DNA from: Clostridia bacterium
Lineage (GTDB): Bacteria > Bacillota > Clostridia > Christensenellales > Borkfalkiaceae
Length of the DNA stretch: 46,832 nt
Direction: 5' to 3'
Assembly: GCA_017457225.1 (NCBI GenBank)
Contig: JAFTHW010000003.1
Coordinates: 1-46,832 of the forward strand
Part shown: positions 42,152 to 46,832 of the stretch, piece by piece
Numbering within the stretch: the first letter of the stretch is position 1
How the letters are laid out: each line of letters starts with the position of its first letter
Notes under the pieces: model-generated
What the model was told of the DNA's origin: nothing
Seen by the model: the letters and a program-made list of their open reading frames with translations, nothing else
Databases searched by the model: none
Translations under genes and position numbers: made by a program

Positions 42152-43393
42152 ATGATTCCTTTGAATTCGATATTGGCGACGAACGGAGTGGAATATATTC
42201 CGCTTCTGATATTCCTTTTGACCGCGCTCATTTCGGTCGCCGCCGTGATCATCGGATGTATAAAAGGGTTTAGACGGGTGAGCTGGGGTGGTTTGACTTG
42301 GCTGATCGGCTGTCTGGCTTTTATATCCGTGAATCGAACGCTGCGGGACTATAATCCCGTATTGCTGTTACCGAGCGTACAAATGATGAAAAAGGACGTT
42401 CAGGAGTTGATTTCTTCTGCCGTCATTATGTTGATTACCTTGTTGACGGTTCTGTCCATTCGGGGTATTTTGTCGTATATATTCCGTCCGTCGTTGCGGT
42501 ACGTAAAGACGAAATTCTACAAACAATACGATTTGGACGAAGACGATGACTTTCCGTACGATACGAATCGGAAAGACGAGATCGACGATGACCGTGACAT
42601 CATTGAAACGGACTATTTGACTTATAAAGTCCCCGTTCGGAACTACGACGAACCGAACGTCGTGGGCAGAGCGCTTGGCGGCTTGCTTTGTTTCGCCAAT
42701 ACTTTATCCATTATTTTCGGAGTGGTCGCAGGTGGGTTGTTGATTCTCAATCTCACGGGTTTGAGTAAAGGCGCGCTCGCGGGAATGTTTGCCGTTCCGC
42801 TCACGAAAGAAATGATGCGTTGGACGCTTGCGTACGCGATGGATTTCTTCATTATCGGTTTCATTTCTTGGGTCGCTTGCAAAGGATTTAGAAACGGAAT
42901 TTTGGAGAGCTTGCGATCCTTACTCGTCACGCTCGGCGGTATGGCGCTTATCGGCGTATGTATGTACTTACCGTTCTCGTCGTGGGCAGTTCCCGGCGGC
43001 GGATTAGAATTCGTATATAATCTTTGGTATGCGTGCTCGAAGATCACAGGCAATTCCGATCCTATGATCGCAGGAATCATCGGAAAATTGATTGCCGGCG
43101 CAATCTATTCGGTCGTAGCGGTGATTTTGATCATTCTAATGAATTGGGGTTTGAAAAAGTTAGTCGCGCTGGTTGGCAACATCGCTCCCATTCGTTTGAT
43201 CGATAGCGTGATTGCAACGATCTTGTACGCATTGATGGCGATCGTGATTTGTATGGGCTTTATGATGGTGCTCTACGTTGTGCATTACGTCGGCGGTTTC
43301 GAGATTGCCGATATGGTGTCGAACGATTCGTTCATCGCGCGCGGGGCAATGCTCTTCTACGAGCATCTGTTCGCTCCCATTTTTGCAGGCTAA
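42152..43393 (+). CDS. Polytopic membrane protein of unknown function (413 aa)
   Basis: I do not recognise the family. About eight to nine hydrophobic segments are visible (about 14-38, 48-65, 88-108, 180-205, 230-250, 268-290, 305-330, 355-385). A hydrophilic, acidic loop (about 125-165, YDLDEDDDFPYDTNRKDEIDDDRD) lies between helices 3 and 4. The arrangement faintly recalls CvpA-type proteins, but no signature can be shown. AAGGAG at 42137-42142 sits 9 bases before the ATG at 42152; an ATG two codons earlier (42146) is only 3 bases from it. It lies 66 bases after glnS and ends at a strong terminator. Confidence 0.7.
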   Translation: MIPLNSILATNGVEYIPLLIFLLTALISVAAVIIGCIKGFRRVSWGGLTWLIGCLAFISVNRTLRDYNPVLLLPSVQMMKKDVQELISSAVIMLITLLTVLSIRGILSYIFRPSLRYVKTKFYKQYDLDEDDDFPYDTNRKDEIDDDRDIIETDYLTYKVPVRNYDEPNVVGRALGGLLCFANTLSIIFGVVAGGLLILNLTGLSKGALAGMFAVPLTKEMMRWTLAYAMDFFIIGFISWVACKGFRNGILESLRSLLVTLGGMALIGVCMYLPFSSWAVPGGGLEFVYNLWYACSKITGNSDPMIAGIIGKLIAGAIYSVVAVILIILMNWGLKKLVALVGNIAPIRLIDSVIATILYALMAIVICMGFMMVLYVVHYVGGFEIADMVSNDSFIARGAMLFYEHLFAPIFAG

Positions 43394-43405
43394 AACAATA
43401 TAAAA

Positions 43406-43443
43406 ACAAACCGCCCCGACGGGAAGTCGGGGCGGTTTGTTTA
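43406..43443 (+). terminator. Terminator of the membrane protein gene
   Basis: A 15-bp perfect stem (43406-43420 with 43426-43440, loop GGGAA), then a short T-containing tail. Confidence 0.85.
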
Positions 43444-43504
43444 TCGGCTTAGCAAACTTTTTCACGAAAGATAAAAATTTTCTAAAAACGGAAAAATTTT
43501 TTAC

Positions 43505-43533
43505 TATTCAAGGAACCGAGAATATGTTATAAT
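43505..43533 (+). promoter_or_regulatory. Promoter of the DUF4091-like lipoprotein gene
   Basis: TATAAT at 43528-43533 with an extended -10 (TGT before TATAAT). The -35 region, TATTCA, is weak. Confidence 0.6.
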
Positions 43534-43597
43534 AAATAAGTATGAGGCGAGTTCGCTCGTGAACAACACGATAAAAGAATGAAGAAAGGAGAAAACA

Positions 43598-46555
43598 ATG
43601 AGAAAGGTAACGGCAAGAATTATGGCGCTTTTGCTCACGTGCAGCATATGGACGACGACGGCGTGTACGTTGTTCCCGATGGGGAATTCGTCCGAGAGTT
43701 CGCAAGGCGGCGAGAGCTCGTCTTCGAGCAGCGCGAGCTTAGAAAGTTCGGAGAGTTCGGAAAGCTCGGAAAACTCGAGCTGGGACGACGTAAGCAGCGA
43801 GAGTTCGGAGGACAGTTCTTCGGAAGAGCCGGAGATCAAAGACCCGAACGAAGCAGATCCCGATGAAGAGTACGCGGATAAGAACCTGAACCCCGATTAT
43901 GAAAACGGAGTCGTTTGGACGGCTACGGGTGCGGAGAAGTTTTTACAAGATTACGAATACGCGGATCGGTACGACAGCAAGCGCTTGAAGATCAACGCAT
44001 TCCAAAACGAAACGGAGTCTGGACAGATCCTGCTCACGCCCGAAACGAACGTAACTTCGTACACGATCAAATTGTCCGATTTAGAGGACGGAAAAGGCAA
44101 TACGCTCAAAAAAGAGAATTTTGAAGTATTCAATCAAAAATACATAGAACTCACGTATAAACAGCCGACGGTGTGGCCTTATCCATTGGGTTGGTATCCC
44201 GACGCGTTGATCCCGTTCGATAAAGCGGTGGAATACGACGAAAATAAGATCGTCGCAGGACAAAATCAAGGCATTTGGATCAACGTCAAGCCCCCGAAAG
44301 GACAAAAGGCGGGGAATTATAAAGGTACGTTCGAGCTTACGGTCGATTCGGAAAAATATCTCGTTCCTGTGACGGTCACGGTCTACGATTACGAGCTTTC
44401 GGACGAACAACATATCAAGAACTACTTCCTTTTGAATTGGACGGAAGTTGCCGATTACGAGGGCTATACCTACGACGAAGGAGATTCGAGCCTTGCGGCG
44501 TTTGCAGTACCGATGGAAACGCAGACGGCGTATTACGAATTCCTGCTCGATTATGGCATCAACATGCCCGGGGATATGCCCGGCTCGATGATGAACAACT
44601 ATTTGGCGTATGGCGAGCCAATCGATCAATCCCGTATCTTCGACGACGATTACGATCCGTATATGGTCTATTTGGAAGAAAAATACGAACGGTATCTTAC
44701 GGCGGTGGAGAAGTATTCGCAAGATCCCCGTTGTAACGGATATATGCTGATGGCACAAAGTACCGTTCTTGAAAATTACGACGGACAGGGCTCGTCCACT
44801 CCCGTACTCGACAAGTACGTAATGAAGAACTTGATCGAAAGACTCTATACACGGTCTTTGGAAACGGGAATCAATATGCTGGCGAAAGCGCATTTGTATT
44901 TGACGTGGATCGACGAGTACGACCACTCCTCGAAGATGGATTCGGCGGCGTACAACCTCGAATATATGAACGGATTCTTTGAACAGATCAGCGAGTATTT
45001 AGCGGGCAAAAACAGCGAATATCCGCTCGGCGACGGCGTCAGCGAGAGCTTCCGCGCGGAAGTTTTGGAGTCTATCGCAAATATCACGCACTTGCAGACG
45101 GGTAAGAGCGTGCTCAGCTTCGATCCCGAAACCCAGCCGTTTACGTTTATTCCCACGATCGAAGTATACGCTTCGGAATGGAGAGAGGACGTGATCAACT
45201 CTTGGGCGGAAGCTACGGACAACGAGATGTGGACGTATACGGCGAACAATCCCAAACCTCCTTATCCCAGCTACCATATCGACGACTATTTGTTATCGAG
45301 CAGAATGCTCAGCTGGATAATGTACGAAAAGGACATTGTCGGAAACCTGTATTGGGATACCACGTTGTCGTGGTCGGTGAATGACGATGACTTTGGCGAA
45401 ACGGTGGACGATTTTTACGCGAACGCACACCGCTATCCCGGCTCGGTTGGCGAGGGTTGGCTGCTGTATCCCGGTAAAAATTACGGTATGACGGGCCCCG
45501 TGGGCAGTTTGCGACTCAACTCCATTCGCGACGGCGCGGAAGAATATAATTTAATGTACGCGCTCGAAGAATATGCAATCCAAAGAGCTTCGGATAGAGG
45601 CGTTACCTATAATGACGAAGATTTCAACAGCGTACTCCGCTGTTTGTCGGACGCATTGTATCGTGATTGTTCGATGACGTACGGCGAAGGGTTTATGGAA
45701 GAGTTCGCTTCTTCCCGCAAAGCGCTTGCGGAAATGTTGGTGCTTGCGTCCAAGAAAGGCGTGATTGTCGAAAAGACCGAACAGGACGGGGATGACATCG
45801 TGTTCACGGTTTCCGCTCCGAAAGATCTCACGTTGAGAATCAACGGCGAATACAGCTCGGAGATCAAAGGGGATTATAAAGTATACCGCATCGTCGTAGG
45901 CAAAGGCGAGTCGTTCAAAGCGGCAGCGGGCGATTACGTATTGACGATGAAATCGTATTTGCCTTTGGAAGTATATTATACGTGGAACGATATCGTAGCG
46001 GAAGAAACGGAAAACGGCACGATCTATCCCGATACGAGATATTACGTCAACAACGGTATGAAAGCGACGATGATTCAGGGCGAAGACGCTGCGAAGAATA
46101 CGGAAAATCAGATCTCGATCGTCACGCTGTCGGAAGACAACGCGGTGGGCGGACGTACTTCGGGTACGTACTACTACATTACGCCCACGGATACGTTTGT
46201 AGCCTCCAAGCACGGCTTTATGCTCTTGCCTAAAGAAGATAAGGCGTTCTACGAACAGTATAAGGATACGGCGAAGTTGCGTTTCGACGTGCATATCAAA
46301 TTGACGGGAGATCATCAAGAAGTGATGCGGTTGTATTTCCTGCTCGGGCAAAAAGTGAACGAGCAAGAACATATCGACGAGTGGATCACGTTCGAGATTC
46401 CGTTGAAGACGGTGTTAAATCTCTGGGATACGTTCCATAACCCTACGTCTAAAACGGACGTAACGAAGATTGCTTTGTTCTCGCTTTGGGGCGCTTACGG
46501 CGAAGATATTTCCGATTTCGGATTCTATATCGGCAACATTCGCATCGAACAATAA
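43598..46555 (+). CDS. Lipoprotein with a GH123/DUF4091-like domain and Ser-rich stalk (985 aa)
   Basis: This is an exported lipoprotein with a signal MRKVTARIMALLLTCSIWTT, lipobox TTAC and lipid-bearing C23. A Ser/Glu-rich stalk runs from about 30 to 78. A beta-sandwich N-terminal part (about 100-270) leads to a long region like glycoside hydrolase family 123 and DUF4091 proteins. Markers are EMWTYTANNPKPPYPSYHID near 547-566, RMLSWIMYEKDIVGNLYWDT near 573-592, and the DUF4091 signature GSLRLNSIRDGAEEYNLMY near 635-653. A C-terminal beta module (about 800-985) could bind carbohydrate. Relatives include N-acetylgalactosaminidases; the activity here is inferred. The ATG follows aaaggag. A terminator follows. 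Confidence 0.8.
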   Translation: MRKVTARIMALLLTCSIWTTTACTLFPMGNSSESSQGGESSSSSSASLESSESSESSENSSWDDVSSESSEDSSSEEPEIKDPNEADPDEEYADKNLNPDYENGVVWTATGAEKFLQDYEYADRYDSKRLKINAFQNETESGQILLTPETNVTSYTIKLSDLEDGKGNTLKKENFEVFNQKYIELTYKQPTVWPYPLGWYPDALIPFDKAVEYDENKIVAGQNQGIWINVKPPKGQKAGNYKGTFELTVDSEKYLVPVTVTVYDYELSDEQHIKNYFLLNWTEVADYEGYTYDEGDSSLAAFAVPMETQTAYYEFLLDYGINMPGDMPGSMMNNYLAYGEPIDQSRIFDDDYDPYMVYLEEKYERYLTAVEKYSQDPRCNGYMLMAQSTVLENYDGQGSSTPVLDKYVMKNLIERLYTRSLETGINMLAKAHLYLTWIDEYDHSSKMDSAAYNLEYMNGFFEQISEYLAGKNSEYPLGDGVSESFRAEVLESIANITHLQTGKSVLSFDPETQPFTFIPTIEVYASEWREDVINSWAEATDNEMWTYTANNPKPPYPSYHIDDYLLSSRMLSWIMYEKDIVGNLYWDTTLSWSVNDDDFGETVDDFYANAHRYPGSVGEGWLLYPGKNYGMTGPVGSLRLNSIRDGAEEYNLMYALEEYAIQRASDRGVTYNDEDFNSVLRCLSDALYRDCSMTYGEGFMEEFASSRKALAEMLVLASKKGVIVEKTEQDGDDIVFTVSAPKDLTLRINGEYSSEIKGDYKVYRIVVGKGESFKAAAGDYVLTMKSYLPLEVYYTWNDIVAEETENGTIYPDTRYYVNNGMKATMIQGEDAAKNTENQISIVTLSEDNAVGGRTSGTYYYITPTDTFVASKHGFMLLPKEDKAFYEQYKDTAKLRFDVHIKLTGDHQEVMRLYFLLGQKVNEQEHIDEWITFEIPLKTVLNLWDTFHNPTSKTDVTKIALFSLWGAYGEDISDFGFYIGNIRIEQ

Positions 46556-46570
46556 CAAATAAACTCGGAT

Positions 46571-46605
46571 AACGCGGAACTTTACAAAGCTCCGCGTTTC
46601 TTTTT
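46571..46605 (+). terminator. Terminator of the DUF4091-like lipoprotein gene
   Basis: AACGCGGA/TCCGCGTT (46571-46578 with 46591-46598) followed by tcttttt. Confidence 0.87.
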
Positions 46606-46614
46606 ATACAGTAA

Positions 46615-46642
46615 ACAACCGCAAGTGGGAACTCGCGGTTGT
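46615..46642. repeat. Hairpin just outside the IS200-like element
   Basis: ACAACCGC/GCGGTTGT (46615-46622 with 46635-46642) with an inner AGT/ACT pair. It has no T tail. It may be the target site region or part of the element end. Confidence 0.45.
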
Positions 46643-46719
46643 AAATAACCACCAGCTGTGCTGGTGGCAAAAAAAGCTTTAGCTTCAAGCATTGCCTTTG
46701 CTATACAAAAAAGCTCCTT

Positions 46720-46819
46720 TGTGCTAAACTAAATGTACGACTCGCAAACGTACACAAGTAAGCATAAAGGAGGACATTGAAATGAAAAACCAAAACAATG
46801 ACACATTTAGTTTAGCACA
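46720..46819 (+). promoter_or_regulatory. 17-bp inverted repeat around the tnpA translation start
   Basis: TGTGCTAAACTAAATGT (46720-46736) is the exact reverse complement of 46803-46819, which lies inside the tnpA coding region. A second stem, TGTACG/CGTACA (46734-46739 with 46749-46754), abuts it. The ribosome site AAGGAGG and the start codon lie in the enclosed loop, so the structure could limit transposase translation. Confidence 0.65.
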
Positions 46820-46832
46820 CACAAGGTGGAAA
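46782..46832 (+). CDS. tnpA: IS200/IS605-family transposase TnpA, N-terminal fragment (17 codons seen)
   Basis: ATG at 46782 follows AAGGAGG (about 46767-46773). The visible residues MKNQNNDTFSLAHTRWK match the usual start of IS200-type Y1 transposases, where SLAHTRW is followed by a CKYHIVF block. The HUH and Tyr active sites lie beyond the window. Truncation is by the window edge only; nothing shows that the gene is broken. Confidence 0.8.
   Translation, partial: MKNQNNDTFSLAHTRWK

Larger units (their letters stand above)
46649..46832 (+). mobile_element. Left end of an IS200/IS605-family insertion sequence, cut by the window edge
   Basis: A subterminal hairpin CCACCAGC/GCTGGTGG (46649-46656 with 46660-46667, loop TGT) is what Y1-transposase elements use at their ends. 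It is followed by a roughly 110-base leader and the start of tnpA. The exact left boundary cannot be fixed without the right end; it lies near 46640-46650. Confidence 0.75.

Overview
This 46.8 kb window looks like chromosome from an anaerobic, endospore-forming Firmicute, probably an uncultured gut Clostridia lineage. The evidence is a GerA-type germinant receptor operon, spmA/spmB, a SpoVB-like flippase, a YabN-type MazG protein, sigma-A promoters of the form TTGACA-17-TATAAT, strong AGGAGG ribosome binding sites, and Ser-rich lipoproteins. The lineage is inferred from gene content; no species is identified. Most genes have balanced, GC-rich codon use. Two parts stand out: the AT-rich glycosyltransferase-like gene at the left end and the insertion sequence that runs off the right end.

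Layout: 1-86 is the 3' part of a 5S rRNA with its terminator. Next come an AT-rich glycosyltransferase-like gene (337-1482), gerA-gerB-gerC on the minus strand (5537-1525), then trmN6/yabB-like, rsmI and a YugP-type metallopeptidase (5643-8059). A SLOG-family gene follows behind a long structured leader with an attenuator (8182-8875). gap lies on the minus strand, followed by a gene-poor stretch that may hold a small RNA. spmB/spmA (minus) diverge from spoVB-mazG-dusB-gyrB-gyrA (plus, 11619-20244). Then come a CtpE-like P-type ATPase (minus), serS, a DnaQ-like exonuclease, an RsmF-like methyltransferase, and a 1160-residue surface lipoprotein (minus).

The right half carries two half-length TauE/SafE proteins, ppx/gppA, maf and an MreB-like gene. 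About 1 kb without a protein gene follows. It contains a perfect sigma-A promoter, about 735 nt of purine-rich, hairpin-rich sequence and a clean intrinsic terminator, which I read as a large non-coding RNA gene (35107-35845). After it lie a tiny Cys-rich lipoprotein under a second perfect promoter, glyQS and a PAP2 phosphatase (minus), fhs, glnS, a polytopic membrane protein, a DUF4091/GH123-like lipoprotein, and the left end of an IS200/IS605-family element whose transposase start is cut by the window edge.

Functionally, the region mixes housekeeping (translation, rRNA/tRNA modification, DNA topology, one-carbon metabolism, glycolysis) with sporulation and germination genes and exported, carbohydrate-oriented lipoproteins. 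The most unusual items are the large candidate RNA next to mreB, the riboswitch-like leader of the SLOG gene, the germination protein GerC with no lipobox and a 70-residue Ser-rich insert, and a lipoprotein that also ends in a transmembrane anchor.
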